Source of the DNA: Ignavibacteriota bacterium | Lineage (GTDB): Bacteria > Bacteroidota > Ignavibacteria > Kapaibacteriales > UBA2268 | Length of the DNA: 64,000 nucleotides | Assembly: GCA_019637995.1 (NCBI GenBank) | Contig: JAHBUQ010000006.1 | Coordinates: 1 to 64,000 of the forward strand | Direction of reading: 5' to 3' | Part shown: positions 54,254-63,897 of the stretch, piece by piece | How the letters are laid out: each line of letters opens with the position of its first letter | How positions within the stretch are numbered: the first letter of the stretch is position 1 | Notes under the pieces: generated by a model | Database searches by the model: none | Told to the model about the DNA's origin: nothing | What the model saw: only the letters and a program-made list of their open reading frames with translations | Translations under genes and position numbers: made by a program

Positions 54254-54270
54254 TTGTAATCCAATTACAA
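54254..54270. promoter_or_regulatory. Palindrome upstream of the LuxR-type gene
   Basis: TTGTAAT, CCA, ATTACAA: 7-bp arms, 40 bases before the regulator's ATG. A candidate autoregulatory operator; no second copy was seen in the window. Confidence 0.35.
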
Positions 54271-54277
54271 ATCAAAA

Positions 54278-54313
54278 GAGACTGACTCAGATTAAAAACC
54301 AAGAGACAGCCTC
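54278..54313 (-). terminator. Imperfect terminator after the TolB/FlgO-like gene
   Basis: GAGACTGACTC / GAGACAGCCTC, 11-bp stem with two mismatches and a 14-base loop, followed on the minus strand by TTTTGATTTG. It lies 25 bases past the stop at 54338. Confidence 0.45.
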
Positions 54314-54337
54314 ATTTGAAAAATATTCAAGTTAAAA

Positions 54338-54832
54338 TTACATCATACCAGGTCTGACAACATTTAGAATTTCATCAATTGCATCAAATGCTTTATCTAA
54401 ATCCCTAAAAATGTTAGTAGCCTGATATTTAGGATGGGGTAATTTCAATTTGACATCATAAACAGCGGCTTTAATTAATATACTTCCTCCTTCAATGATG
54501 AAAGAGCCGCAAACAACTTTTTTCACATTCAGTTTTCCAATTGCTTTCCACATATCGGTAAAGTATTGTGGATTAGCAGGGTCAAGATTAAGGTCAGCCA
54601 AAGCCGCCTCAACTGAATCAGCCGGAACTATACGGTAGCTCAATTCTTCAGGGTCAGCGCCAATGAGTGCATTGGTAAGACTATCCTGAAGTGTGAAGCA
54701 CCATTCATTATAATCAAATTTCCCGTCCATATTTTGGAATGGGAGAACTGCAATTCGGTTTTGTGCACTAGATGTGTAAACAAATGCAAATGAAACCAAA
54801 ATAATTGCAATAAGGGTGGAACTTTTTTTCAT
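54338..54832 (-). CDS. Secreted TolB/FlgO-like protein
   Basis: A 164-residue protein with a signal peptide (1-23, ends SSA) and an opening QNRIAVLPFQNMDGKFDYNE that matches the N-terminal domain shared by FlgO, TolB and CsgG-like proteins (IAVLPF.N). The centre VKKVVCGSFIIEGG and KAAVYDVK continue that fold. It is shorter than these proteins. Role likely in the outer membrane or periplasm; FlgO is a flagellar outer-membrane protein, and this genome is flagellated, but the link is only suggestive. Confidence 0.7.
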   Translation of the reverse strand: MKKSSTLIAIILVSFAFVYTSSAQNRIAVLPFQNMDGKFDYNEWCFTLQDSLTNALIGADPEELSYRIVPADSVEAALADLNLDPANPQYFTDMWKAIGKLNVKKVVCGSFIIEGGSILIKAAVYDVKLKLPHPKYQATNIFRDLDKAFDAIDEILNVVRPGMM

Positions 54833-54848
54833 ATCAGCACCTGTATAT

Positions 54849-55154
54849 TTATGTTACATTGTTACTATTTAAATAGTCGTTAATTTCATTAAATCTACTT
54901 TTAATTTTCTCATACAAGGGTTTGGAACGTGTCCAGTCATTTGCTTTGGCATATCCCATCAGCTCAATACCCATGTCGCCAAGATCATTGAATCCAAACT
55001 GATAGCATGACCCTTTGATTGTATGTGCCATTCTGTATAACTCGTCTGTCTGATTATTAGCTTCGTATGTGTAATAATCATTTAAGTCATTTATCCAGGT
55101 TTCTACAAACTCCGGAATTAATTCTCTTATAAAAGGATCTTCAGGTAAATTCAC
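54849..55154 (-). CDS. Hpt (histidine phosphotransfer) protein
   Basis: A 101-residue stand-alone Hpt domain, a four-helix bundle that passes phosphate between receiver domains. The phosphorylation motif is MAHTIKGSCYQFGF (His about 45). It starts the small operon with the TolB-like gene (16 bases apart). No hybrid kinase or response regulator is encoded in this window. The SixA-like phosphatase at 39022 is of a type that dephosphorylates Hpt. Confidence 0.88.
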   Translation of the reverse strand: MNLPEDPFIRELIPEFVETWINDLNDYYTYEANNQTDELYRMAHTIKGSCYQFGFNDLGDMGIELMGYAKANDWTRSKPLYEKIKSRFNEINDYLNSNNVT

Positions 55155-55345
55155 AATTCAAATCCTAAATTTTTTAATATTCAAATTAAAGCAAAAAAAA
55201 CATTAAAACCAAATTATTTTGTAAATATATAAAAATTAATGTTACTTTTTTCCCTTTATTAATTTTTTAGCTTGGTGTTAGAGGAATTTTATATAAAATT
55301 AGATAAATGAAAAATTTTGTATAATCCATACAAAATCGAATATTA

Positions 55346-55777
55346 GAAGAAAGCGATAAGCCGAATTCTGTCTTGAATGAAAATCACCCGAGGCAATCAT
55401 TTATCTGGGACAGATGTCACCATCTGCCTCATGCAGCCTACCCAAGTTGCACGAAGTAAATCAACCCTTGGAACAAAGGGTAAATTCCGAAGAATTTCGC
55501 AACTCCTATTTGGCTTTGCTCCACGCGGGGTTTGCCGGGCTGCCAGATCACCCTGACACCGGTAGGCTCTTACCCTGCCCTTTCACCCTTACCTCCTGCG
55601 GCATAAATGCCCGGATAGGCGGTTTACTTTCTGTTGCACTTTCCGTCAGCTTCGATGGTAATTAAACTGTCGTTACTGCCTTCGGGTTACGAAGCGCGTT
55701 GTTCCTGTGGAGTTCGGACTTTCCTGAAAAGAATGACTCGTAAAAAGTCATTCTCCCCCGATTGCCTGCTTTCCCCT
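55346..55777 (-). ncRNA. rnpB: RNase P RNA (type A)
   Basis: On the minus strand the transcript begins GGGGAAAGC near 55777 and ends GCTTTCTTC near 55346; these pair as helix P1. Conserved blocks are visible: CAGGAAAGTCCGAAC (P4/CR-I side), the ACAGAATTCGGCTTA 3' block, and GGGTAAGAGCCTACCGGTG-type central sequence. This is the catalytic RNA that matures tRNA 5' ends. An 83-codon open frame on the plus strand here is a shadow. Confidence 0.93.
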
Positions 55778-55828
55778 AAAATTCGCAATTATAAATCATA
55801 TTTAGCGGAGAATTAAATTTTCAAAGAA

Positions 55829-56557
55829 CTAAAATATTTCGCCTACTACAATATCATCTGGCAGTAATAATCTTCCGCAGTTTTCACAATAGTAAGTGTG
55901 GTTAGGATTATTACGTACTTCAACTATAATTTGAGCAGGTATTGCACTAAAACAACCTGTACAACTGTTCTTTTTGATAATAACAGCAGCATCACGGTGC
56001 ATCGTGCGAATCCTTTCATAATCCTTTATAAATTTGCTCTGAATTATCTTTACTATATCAAGACGTTTATTCTGCAAATAAGTTAACTCTTCGTTCTGGT
56101 CGCCGGAAAGTAGCTGGGCTTCTTCGTATTTGTCCTCTAATTCTTTCTTTGCTTCATCATATTCTTTTGTCTGTCCTTCGAGAATATTCATGAGGTTTTC
56201 CTGCTTAACACCTTCAGTGCGAAGTCTGTCGCTCAATTTTTCATGCTCGGATTTCAGATGAGCTACTTCGTTGGTTATAGCATCAAATTCCTTATTATTT
56301 CTTACCTTAAACTGCTGTTCGGTAAGTCTTTCCTCTTTATCTTTAAGGTCAACAAGCGTTGCTTTTGCTGAGCTTACAAATTTTTTGATTTCAGCAAGAA
56401 TACCCTCTGTTTCCTCAACAAGAAGCTTTTTCTCGTTGACTTTCATCTCGATTTTGTTTATCTGGTCAGGTAAATCACCATAATCTTCAAGCATTTCATC
56501 GAGACGCAGGTCTATGTTTGCTAATATCGCTATACATTGGATTTGAGAGTCCATCAA
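55829..56557 (-). CDS. C4 zinc-ribbon coiled-coil protein
   Basis: A 242-residue protein of the DUF164/CT398 type. Residues about 15-180 form a long antiparallel coiled coil (EMKVNEKKLLVEETEGILAE). The C-terminal zinc ribbon has CTGC...CENC (about 198-201 and 223-226) for one Zn. A family with proposed nucleic-acid or secretion-related roles. It sits 27 bases after the Nif3-like gene and near rnpB, an arrangement common in this phylum. Confidence 0.85.
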   Translation of the reverse strand: MMDSQIQCIAILANIDLRLDEMLEDYGDLPDQINKIEMKVNEKKLLVEETEGILAEIKKFVSSAKATLVDLKDKEERLTEQQFKVRNNKEFDAITNEVAHLKSEHEKLSDRLRTEGVKQENLMNILEGQTKEYDEAKKELEDKYEEAQLLSGDQNEELTYLQNKRLDIVKIIQSKFIKDYERIRTMHRDAAVIIKKNSCTGCFSAIPAQIIVEVRNNPNHTYYCENCGRLLLPDDIVVGEIF

Positions 56558-56584
56558 TAATCACCATTTATTAAATATTTAAAA

Positions 56585-57391
56585 TCAGTTATTTCTATTT
56601 TGTATGTAAAAATAATTTACAGGATTAGTATTAATACTTGAAAGTGTAATTTTTAAATTCATTTTTTCAAAGAGATTTGATATAATTTCGAACATCTTAG
56701 CCGAGTTAAACTGCTCCATTTCGTAATGACCTATATCAAATAACGCCATTTTTCCTTTTACTGCATGAAATAAATGATAAGTCAAATCTGCAGTTATGTA
56801 TGCATCAGCTCCTGAGTTCAAAGCATTATCCAAAAAAGATGAACCGCTTCCGCCAACAATTGCTACACTATTTATAATATCACTTTTGCCATTTGTAAAT
56901 TTCAAAGATGCTGAGAAAATTTCACTTAATAATTTTGCCAATTCATCAGTTGTCAAGCTTTCAGGCAGATTTCCAACAATACCGATTGCATTATTTTTAC
57001 CTTGATCAGATTTAGCGAGCATCCTTCTGTCAGAAAGATTTAATTTATCTGCAATTATGTTGTTTGTTCCAAGCCTGTGTGTATCAAAATTTGTATGAAT
57101 AACATAAAGTGCTATATCACTTAAAATTAACTTTCTCAGAATTTTTCCAACTCTTTCTTCATCCTGAATACTTCTTAAGGGAAAATAAATAAGAGGATGA
57201 AAAGAAATTATTAATTCAACACCTGCATTTTTTGCTTCATCTGCAACTTCATCGGTAAGCTCATAAGCTGTCAAAATTTTGCTCACTTGAGGCAAAGAAC
57301 GTCCCAACTGCAGACCTGTACGGTCTCCATCAAGAATTGTATCTCCGGGAAATTCTCTTTCAAGTGTTTCTATGATTTCACTTAACAGCAT
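56585..57391 (-). CDS. Nif3-like dinuclear metal protein
   Basis: A 268-residue protein of the Nif3/YbgI (GTP cyclohydrolase I type 2-like) family that forms a toroid with a two-metal site. Motifs: DRTGLQLGR, IISFHPLIYFPLRS (metal His), IHTNFDTHRLGTNNIIADKL, DAYITADLTYHLFH and FDIGHYEME near the C-terminus. Function is debated. It is co-oriented with the zinc-ribbon gene, probably an operon. Confidence 0.9.
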   Translation of the reverse strand: MLLSEIIETLEREFPGDTILDGDRTGLQLGRSLPQVSKILTAYELTDEVADEAKNAGVELIISFHPLIYFPLRSIQDEERVGKILRKLILSDIALYVIHTNFDTHRLGTNNIIADKLNLSDRRMLAKSDQGKNNAIGIVGNLPESLTTDELAKLLSEIFSASLKFTNGKSDIINSVAIVGGSGSSFLDNALNSGADAYITADLTYHLFHAVKGKMALFDIGHYEMEQFNSAKMFEIISNLFEKMNLKITLSSINTNPVNYFYIQNRNN

Positions 57392-57520
57392 TTTTTAAAA
57401 AACTTTTTTCAAAATTGTACTTATCCAATATGTAAAATTACGAAAGTTTCTGATGTCATACAATTCTTATGAATAATAAAACGTTATATTGGTGAAATAT
57501 AACTAATAAATTTTAAAAAA

Positions 57521-58261
57521 ATGAAAAAAACAGCACATTTTATCTTTTTTGCAATTTTTTTTATTTCAGGATTCAATCAGCTTTTTTCACAAACACCGGG
57601 GGGTGAAAAAGAGCCTGAATTCAATCCTGATAGCGTATTTGTATTCGAGTCACCCAGACCTTTGATTTCTAAAGGTGATAAAACCAATATCAAAGCATCT
57701 TCTTACGGATTAGATGTAATTCTATCAGATAGCGGATTTGGCTTTGGTTTTTTTTGGCAGCGACAAGTACTTGACGGCAATATGATAATTTTCTCAAATT
57801 TACTTCTTTCGGGAGCGCGTAATACTGATGAATTTGAGCAATTCATTAACGGCAGATGGCAAGTTATAAATAAAATCAACCGCGTCTACAAATTTCCCAT
57901 GACATTTGGTCTTCAGCAGTTTATATTCAAAAATGCTCTATCTGAGTCACTACAGCCATTTTTGTCGCTTGGGATTGGACCTACTTTCATTTTGTCTAAT
58001 CCATATACTTATGACCGTGAACCAAACGGCGAAATTATCGGTTGGTTCAAATCATTCGGATACAGTGAATTTTCTATGCGGTTTGGCGGCTCTGTGGGTA
58101 TCGGAGCATATTTCGGCAATATTAATAACTCAATTTTAGGTGTTAATATTAAGTACCATTACATTCCTTATGGAGGAGATGGTATCGAAAGTATAATTGG
58201 TTTGCCGATGACAAATCTCGGTGGAGTTTTTCTATCGTTGACAATAGGAAGTGTTTATTAA
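57521..58261 (+). CDS. Secreted beta-rich outer-membrane-like protein
   Basis: A 246-residue protein with a signal peptide (1-23, ends FSQ or SQT) and a beta-strand-rich body with Gly/aromatic alternation (SGFGFGFFWQRQVL, SLGIGPTFILS, RFGGSVGIGAYFG) ending LSLTIGSVY. It looks like a small barrel or a surface-exposed lipid-binding protein. No family name is certain. It is 22 bases upstream of the FAD-linked oxidase gene and may share its transcript. Confidence 0.55.
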   Translation: MKKTAHFIFFAIFFISGFNQLFSQTPGGEKEPEFNPDSVFVFESPRPLISKGDKTNIKASSYGLDVILSDSGFGFGFFWQRQVLDGNMIIFSNLLLSGARNTDEFEQFINGRWQVINKINRVYKFPMTFGLQQFIFKNALSESLQPFLSLGIGPTFILSNPYTYDREPNGEIIGWFKSFGYSEFSMRFGGSVGIGAYFGNINNSILGVNIKYHYIPYGGDGIESIIGLPMTNLGGVFLSLTIGSVY

Positions 58262-58282
58262 TATTTATTTTTAACTTTATAA

Positions 58283-59770
58283 ATGACATTGAAATTTAAA
58301 ACAGATCCGGATACCATATATCCATATACTTATGACTCTTCAAACTTGAAAGGTAGTGCTGAATTACTTTTTATACCCGAAAATTCTGATGAGCTAAACA
58401 ATGCATTATTGTATTGTTATAATGAAGAAATAAAAATAACAATTTCAGGTGCAGGCACAGGAATAACTGGCGCAAGAGTTCCAAATGGCGGCGCAGTAAT
58501 TTCAATGGAGAAATTCAAGAATATAAATTTATTGGATAATAACAGGGTTCAAGTCGGAAGTTCAGTAACCCTTGATGAACTTGATAAATTTCTTGCTGAA
58601 CATAATTTATTTTTACCTCCTAATCCCACAGAGATTAATGCTTCAATTGGCGGTAATACTGCAAATAATGCTTCAGGAGCCAGAACGTTTAAATATGGAC
58701 CCATACGCAGGTGGATTACCGGTTTAAAAGTCGTTCTGCCCAATGGCGATAGAATTAAATTAAAAAGAGGCGAGATTTTTGCAGAGAATTACAAACTAAG
58801 TATCCCCACAAAAAATGGTAGTATTTATTCAGTTAATCTACCGACTTACACAATGCCTGATGTTAAAAATGCCTCTGGTTACTTTACGGGAAGCAATATT
58901 GATGCAATAGACCTTTTTATTGGTTCTGAGGGCACACTTTGCGTTTTCGAGGAGATTGAACTCGAAGTCTTGCCGAGACCTGAAAATATTATCGGTGGCA
59001 TTGTATTCTTTGATGATAATTACCGTTTGCTTGATTTTGTTACTGAATTGAGAAGTTTGAGTAGGCTTAATTTTGCAATTTCAATCAAAAAGAATGATAA
59101 TCTTTGTGCAAGACTAATCGAATATTTTGATAGAAAGTCCCTTGATTTACTCTCGCCAAAATATCCTGAAATTCCTTCTGAATCAATTGGTGCTATTTGG
59201 TTTGAGCAGGAATATTACCTTGATTATGAAGAAGTGCTGATGACTAAATGGTATGAATTCATATCCAAATTTACAACACTTGCTGATGAGACATGGTTTG
59301 CTGTAAGCGATAAAGACCACCTGAAGCTAAAGGAATTTCGACATGAACTTCCACTTCAGGTCTATGAGAATTTGGCAAATAACAGCCAGAAAAAAGTTGG
59401 ATTAGACTCGGCTGTTCCTGATGGTGATTTTCCAATTCTTTACAATCATTATCTTGACCAATTTGCTGATATTGATTTAGAATATGTTGTATTCGGACAT
59501 ATTGGAAACTGCCACTTACATGCAAATATTTTCTGCCGAAATGACGAAGAATATGCTTTTGCAAGAAAGCTTTATGATGAAAGTATAGATTTAGCTTTGA
59601 GTTTTGGTGGTACTGTTTCGGCTGAACACGGAATCGGCAAACTTAAGAAGCCCTATCTTATCAAGATGCTCGGACAAAATGCTATTGATGAAATGATTGA
59701 AGTTAAAAAAGTTTTTGATGACAAATTGCTTCTAAATATCGGTACTATGTTTGATTTACAGACTTTGTAA
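58283..59770 (+). CDS. FAD-linked oxidase, GlcD/D-lactate dehydrogenase type
   Basis: A 495-residue flavoprotein. FAD-binding PP-loop region at about 50-190 (ITISGAGTGITGARVPNGGA, PPNPTEINASIGGNTANNAS, GSEGTLCVFEEIELEVLPRP), C-terminal substrate domain with VFGHIGNCHLHANIFC and SAEHGIGKLKKPYL. It oxidises a 2-hydroxyacid such as glycolate or D-lactate. The Fe-S partner subunits (GlcE/GlcF) are not adjacent, and there is no Cys-rich domain in this chain. Confidence 0.85.
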   Translation: MTLKFKTDPDTIYPYTYDSSNLKGSAELLFIPENSDELNNALLYCYNEEIKITISGAGTGITGARVPNGGAVISMEKFKNINLLDNNRVQVGSSVTLDELDKFLAEHNLFLPPNPTEINASIGGNTANNASGARTFKYGPIRRWITGLKVVLPNGDRIKLKRGEIFAENYKLSIPTKNGSIYSVNLPTYTMPDVKNASGYFTGSNIDAIDLFIGSEGTLCVFEEIELEVLPRPENIIGGIVFFDDNYRLLDFVTELRSLSRLNFAISIKKNDNLCARLIEYFDRKSLDLLSPKYPEIPSESIGAIWFEQEYYLDYEEVLMTKWYEFISKFTTLADETWFAVSDKDHLKLKEFRHELPLQVYENLANNSQKKVGLDSAVPDGDFPILYNHYLDQFADIDLEYVVFGHIGNCHLHANIFCRNDEEYAFARKLYDESIDLALSFGGTVSAEHGIGKLKKPYLIKMLGQNAIDEMIEVKKVFDDKLLLNIGTMFDLQTL

Positions 59771-59827
59771 ATTCACAATAAATTAATTCCTGATTGAATA
59801 TGACTGGCTATACTGAAATAATTTTAT

Positions 59828-59884
59828 CATTCACTCTGAGCGGAGTGGAAGTTTGTAGAAAAACTTCCACCCCGCATAGAATGA
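59828..59884. repeat. Long imperfect inverted repeat between convergent genes
   Basis: A hairpin with central arms GTGGAAGTTT / AAACTTCCAC (59845-59870, 6-base loop) extended by GCGG/CCGC and TCT/AGA, with outer TCATTC / GAATGA ends. It lies between the oxidase stop and the dnaK stop. It could terminate both, or belong to the class of palindromic intergenic repeats common in this phylum. Confidence 0.6.
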
Positions 59885-59950
59885 ATCAACTTTGTTGAGA
59901 AATAGGTTCAATCGTTCTAACTAAAAATTAAACGACTTAATTTTTCACAA

Positions 59951-61864
59951 TTACTTCTTATCGTCATCAACTACAGTATATTCAGCTTCTTCAACTGTAT
60001 CTTCCTTAGCGGCTTCCGCTCCGGCTGTTTGCTCTGCACCGGGCTGAGCACCTGCTGCTGCATCTGCATTCTGATACATACGTGTCGAAGCGTCGCTCCA
60101 GATTTTATTCAGCTCATCCATAGCACTTCGGATATCTCCACCATCTTCTTTGACTGCTGCTGCAAGTTTGTCTTTGGCAGCTGTGATATTTTTCTTATCT
60201 TCTTCAGTAAGTTTATCGCCTAATTCATTCAATTGTTTTTCAGTTGAATAAACTAAAGCATCAGCCTGATTGCGCATATCAATTTCTTCACGACGTTTTT
60301 TATCTTCATCTGAATGTTTCTGAGCATCATTCTTCATTTTTTCAATTTCCTCTTTTGAAATACCGCTTGATGCTTCAATGCGAATATTTTGCTCTTTGCC
60401 ACTTGCCTTGTCTTTAGCTGTTACTCCCAATATACCATTAGCATCAATATCAAAAACAACTTCAACTTGTGGAATGCCACGTGGAGCAGGTGGAATACCA
60501 TCTAAATGGAATCTTCCGAGTGAGCGGTTATCGCGCGCCATTGGTCTTTCTCCCTGCAGAATGTGTACTTCTACACTTGTCTGATTATCAGTTGCTGTAG
60601 AGAATATTTCGCTCTTACGCGTTGGTATGGTTGTATTTGCCTGAATCATTGGTGTCATAACACCACCGAGAGTCTCAATACCTAAGCTAAGCGGGGTTAC
60701 ATCAAGAAGAAGGATGTCCTGTACGTCACCGGCAAGTACGCCGCCTTGTATTGCAGCTCCGACAGCAACAACTTCATCAGCATTAACTCCACGAGAAGGT
60801 TCTTTACCGAAAAAGCTCTTCACTAATTCCTGAATTTTGGGAATGCGTGTTGAACCGCCAACCAAAATTACTTCATCAATTTGGCTTGGAGTTAGCTTTG
60901 CATCTTTCATTGCCAATTCACAAGGTTTTAGAGAATTCTCGAATAAATCAGCACAGAGATTTTCAAATTTTGCTCTTGTGATGTTCACATTAAAGTGTTT
61001 TGGACCATCTTGTGTTGCAGTGATAAATGGTAAGCTGACATCTGTCTGAAGCATCTGTGAAAGCTCAATTTTTGCTTTTTCTGCTGCTTCACGTAGTCTC
61101 TGGAGAGCCATTGGATCTTTTCTTAAGTCAATACCTTCCTGACGTTTAAATTCGTCGGCAAGAAAGTCAATCAATTTCTGATCGAAGTTATCACCACCAA
61201 GATGTGTATCACCATTTGTTGATTTTACTTCAAATACACCGTCGCCGATTTCGAGAATAGAAATATCAAATGTACCACCACCAAGGTCATAAACGGCAAC
61301 TGTCATATTTTTGCCTTTCTTGTCCAAACCATAAGCAAGTGCAGCAGCAGTTGGCTCATTTATGATACGCTTAACAGTCAAACCGGCAATTTCGCCGGCA
61401 TCTTTTGTTGCTTGACGCTGTGCATCATTAAAGTAGGCAGGAACTGTAATTACAGCTTCTGTAATTTTCTGACCAAGATAATCTTCAGCTGTTTGCTTCA
61501 TTTTCTGAAGAACCATAGCTGATATTTCAGGTGCAGAATATTTCTTACCGTCAATATCGACACGAATAGTATTTCCGTCATCGCTTGCAACTACTTTGAA
61601 AGGTACCATTTTAGCCTCTTCAGTAGCTTCATTCAGGCGTCTGCCCATAAATCTTTTGATTGAATAAACAGTATTGTGAGGATTTGTAACTGCCTGACGC
61701 TTTGCAGCCTGACCTACAAGTCTTTCACCATTTTTTGTAAAACCAATCATAGATGGGGTTGTGCGACCACCTTCGCTGTTAGCAATAACGATAGGGCTCG
61801 AACCCTCCATAACAGCGACACATGAATTTGTAGTTCCTAAGTCAATTCCAATAATTTTACCCAT
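59951..61864 (-). CDS. dnaK: Molecular chaperone DnaK (Hsp70)
   Basis: A 637-residue ATP-dependent chaperone. [16 protein letters not shown] at 5-20, [48 protein letters not shown] and [14 protein letters not shown] are the Hsp70 actin-fold signatures; the substrate domain starts near [18 protein letters not shown]. The C-terminal lid ends in a Gly/Ala-rich part and [18 protein letters not shown] lies 9 bases before the ATG. dnaJ and grpE are not next to it. Upstream dyads suggest heat-stress control. Confidence 0.98.
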   Translation of the reverse strand: MGKIIGIDLGTTNSCVAVMEGSSPIVIANSEGGRTTPSMIGFTKNGERLVGQAAKRQAVTNPHNTVYSIKRFMGRRLNEATEEAKMVPFKVVASDDGNTIRVDIDGKKYSAPEISAMVLQKMKQTAEDYLGQKITEAVITVPAYFNDAQRQATKDAGEIAGLTVKRIINEPTAAALAYGLDKKGKNMTVAVYDLGGGTFDISILEIGDGVFEVKSTNGDTHLGGDNFDQKLIDFLADEFKRQEGIDLRKDPMALQRLREAAEKAKIELSQMLQTDVSLPFITATQDGPKHFNVNITRAKFENLCADLFENSLKPCELAMKDAKLTPSQIDEVILVGGSTRIPKIQELVKSFFGKEPSRGVNADEVVAVGAAIQGGVLAGDVQDILLLDVTPLSLGIETLGGVMTPMIQANTTIPTRKSEIFSTATDNQTSVEVHILQGERPMARDNRSLGRFHLDGIPPAPRGIPQVEVVFDIDANGILGVTAKDKASGKEQNIRIEASSGISKEEIEKMKNDAQKHSDEDKKRREEIDMRNQADALVYSTEKQLNELGDKLTEEDKKNITAAKDKLAAAVKEDGGDIRSAMDELNKIWSDASTRMYQNADAAAGAQPGAEQTAGAEAAKEDTVEEAEYTVVDDDKK

Positions 61865-61906
61865 TTCAGAAAACTCCTTTATTATTTAAAAAATTATTAT
61901 ATTTAT

Positions 61907-61971
61907 TGTCATTTTGTCATATTGCGACATTGTGTCATTAAATACCTACTCATTTTGACATTTTGTCGCAA
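61907..61971 (-). promoter_or_regulatory. dnaK upstream TGACA/TGTCA dyad cluster
   Basis: Plus strand: TTGCGACATTGTGTCA (61922-61937), 18-base spacer, TGACATTTTGTCGCAA (61956-61971). The arms are inverted with 13 of 16 positions matching. TGTCATTTTGTCAT (61907-61920) abuts it on the dnaK side. Similar words occur upstream of the ECF sigma gene (46705-46721) and near 62092-62101. No CIRCE element (TTAGCACTC-N9-GAGTGCTAA) is present, so HrcA control by that site is not seen. Confidence 0.55.
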
Positions 61972-62136
61972 CGCTTTGCAAAATAAATTATAATTATATA
62001 CATTACGAATTGCGTGCCAAAAAATATGGAAAGCCCAATTTCTTAAAATAAATAATAACCACCATATGTTTACAAATTTGCATTTGTTACGTTTTGTCAT
62101 TATGTTGATTTTCAATACAAAAAGGTTTTAATTAAA

Positions 62137-62772
62137 ATGAAAAAATTGCTGTTTTTTTATATACTTTTTAATGTATCTGTTTGTTATGCTGAAGATTACA
62201 TCTTTGTGGATAAGGAGCGTTGGAAAACTTTTCATCATGATTTTACTATTACTGAAAAAGTTAGCGCCTGGTACTTACCATTTAAAACAGCGGATAGAAA
62301 AGATTTAAAATCTATTTCTGTTATCAGTACTTTCGGGTCTGCAAGGAACTCTTTCCGTAAAGGTCATTATCATACAGGACTTGATTTAATGCCCAAAAAA
62401 CATAAAGAGCCGGTTGATGTTTATGCTATGGCAGAAGGCGTTGTAGTATCTGTACACCTCGGAGACCCGCATCAAACCGTTGTTGTAAAGCATAAAACAA
62501 AAGATGGCGAAACAATTTACAGCGTATATAAACACATTACAGATGTTAAAGTCAGAAACGGCGACAAAGTAAGTCATGAAACAAAAATTGCAAGAGTGCT
62601 CACAAAGGCTGAAGGAAAGAAACACGGCGGTAATTATGACCATCTGCATCTTGAAATCCGTAAAAAATTTGATGATTATGGATGTGCAAGCTGGCTAACA
62701 ATGACTAAAGAAGATCTAAGCTTAAGGTTTTATGACCCGCATAAGTTTATGAAAGAAAATGTAACAAAGTAA
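62137..62772 (+). CDS. M23-family (LytM) peptidase
   Basis: A 211-residue secreted protein with signal peptide (1-18, ends CYA) and a LytM domain from about 65. Zn ligands: HYHTGLD (His79, Asp83) and the HLHLE motif near residue 175. Such enzymes cut peptide cross-links in peptidoglycan; the full ligand set here suggests activity. Divergent from dnaK. Its upstream region contains a TTTTGTCATTA element at 62092-62102 related to the dnaK dyads. Confidence 0.88.
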   Translation: MKKLLFFYILFNVSVCYAEDYIFVDKERWKTFHHDFTITEKVSAWYLPFKTADRKDLKSISVISTFGSARNSFRKGHYHTGLDLMPKKHKEPVDVYAMAEGVVVSVHLGDPHQTVVVKHKTKDGETIYSVYKHITDVKVRNGDKVSHETKIARVLTKAEGKKHGGNYDHLHLEIRKKFDDYGCASWLTMTKEDLSLRFYDPHKFMKENVTK

Positions 62773-62814
62773 ATGACTTGAATTTTTTTTTAAAAGTAAA
62801 TTATTCACATCTGC

Positions 62815-63897
62815 TTATGTCTTAGTTTTAAATATTGTTATTAATCCTGCAACAAGAAATATAAGATTTGCTATCCATCCGCTGAGAATAGGGTCTAAAC
62901 TATAGGCATAAGCGATTGTTTTGCTGACCTCGGTGAAAATCATATACGCAAAAGAAATAACCATTGCCGCACCTATTTGGATTGCAATTCCACCCTTTCT
63001 TCTGACAGATGCAAAAGGAACTCCGAATAATATGACAATCAAATTTGCAAAAGGGAAAGCCCAACCTCCATAATATTCTATTAATTGTTTGCGAACGTCT
63101 TTTCCTCCCATTTTCAGGATACGTATATAATTCCATAAGTCATCGAAATTCATTTCTTTGGGGTCTCTGCGAAGCTGCTCGATATCGCGGTGTCTGAGTC
63201 TGATAGGAATTTCGGCAGTATCAATTGAAACAGTCGTCAGACCTGATTCATTATAATCTCTCTTGATAATTTTGGCACCTATCCACTTATGAGAAACTGT
63301 ATCCCATGTTACAGTGTTGGCTTCAATTCTCGAAATTAATCTCGGACTTTCTTCGCTTGAAAAATCTTCAATCGAAACTCGGTTGCCCTGCATCATTTGT
63401 GAGTCATAATATTGCATTATTATATTTCTGGTCGGAGTGTCACGTAAGTATAAATTATATATCGAATTACCGAGATTGCTCTTACTGAGATATTTTTGCT
63501 CAATTTGCTTTTTGTATTCATTAGCAACAGGAACAACCCAACCATTGAAATATAATTGAAGAAAGCTTAGCATAACAGCCATCAGTAAAAGTGGCAACAT
63601 CAATCTGTAAAGGCTCATACCACCTGACTTCATAGCAGTTATTTCATTGAGTGTCGAAAGCCTGCCGACAGTAAACAGGGTAGCAATCAGTGTGGAAATG
63701 GGTGTAAGAAGTTTTATGATTTCCGGTAGATAATAAATATAATATTTAATAATTACAATGGTTGTTGCTTTCTGGTCTAAGAAATTATCAAGATTTTCGA
63801 GCAGATTAACTACCACAAAAATTGTACAAAGTGCAATAATTCCAAACACGAATGTAAATATAAATTGCTTTGCTATATATCTGTCAATTAAATTCAA
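62815..63897 (-). CDS. LptF/LptG (YjgP/YjgQ) family permease
   Basis: A 360-residue inner-membrane protein of the LPS-export ABC transporter. N-terminal helices at about 10-35 and 60-110 (LIDRYIAKQFIFTFVFGI, TLFTVGRLSTLNEITAMKSG, the coupling loop), a periplasmic beta domain at about 130-250 and three C-terminal helices (YGGWAFPFANLIVILFGVPF). It starts with TTG at 63897, overlapping the stop of an upstream frame (TTGA); no other start fits because TAG precedes it. LptF and LptG cannot be told apart by eye. Confidence 0.88.
   Translation of the reverse strand: MNLIDRYIAKQFIFTFVFGIIALCTIFVVVNLLENLDNFLDQKATTIVIIKYYIYYLPEIIKLLTPISTLIATLFTVGRLSTLNEITAMKSGGMSLYRLMLPLLLMAVMLSFLQLYFNGWVVPVANEYKKQIEQKYLSKSNLGNSIYNLYLRDTPTRNIIMQYYDSQMMQGNRVSIEDFSSEESPRLISRIEANTVTWDTVSHKWIGAKIIKRDYNESGLTTVSIDTAEIPIRLRHRDIEQLRRDPKEMNFDDLWNYIRILKMGGKDVRKQLIEYYGGWAFPFANLIVILFGVPFASVRRKGGIAIQIGAAMVISFAYMIFTEVSKTIAYAYSLDPILSGWIANLIFLVAGLITIFKTKT

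Noticed and set aside
55414..55665. 83-codon plus-strand open frame
   Set aside because: It lies within the antisense of the RNase P RNA, whose conserved blocks are clear.
61865..62136. CIRCE/HrcA operator for dnaK
   Set aside because: TTAGCACTC-N9-GAGTGCTAA is not present; the dyads found have different sequence.
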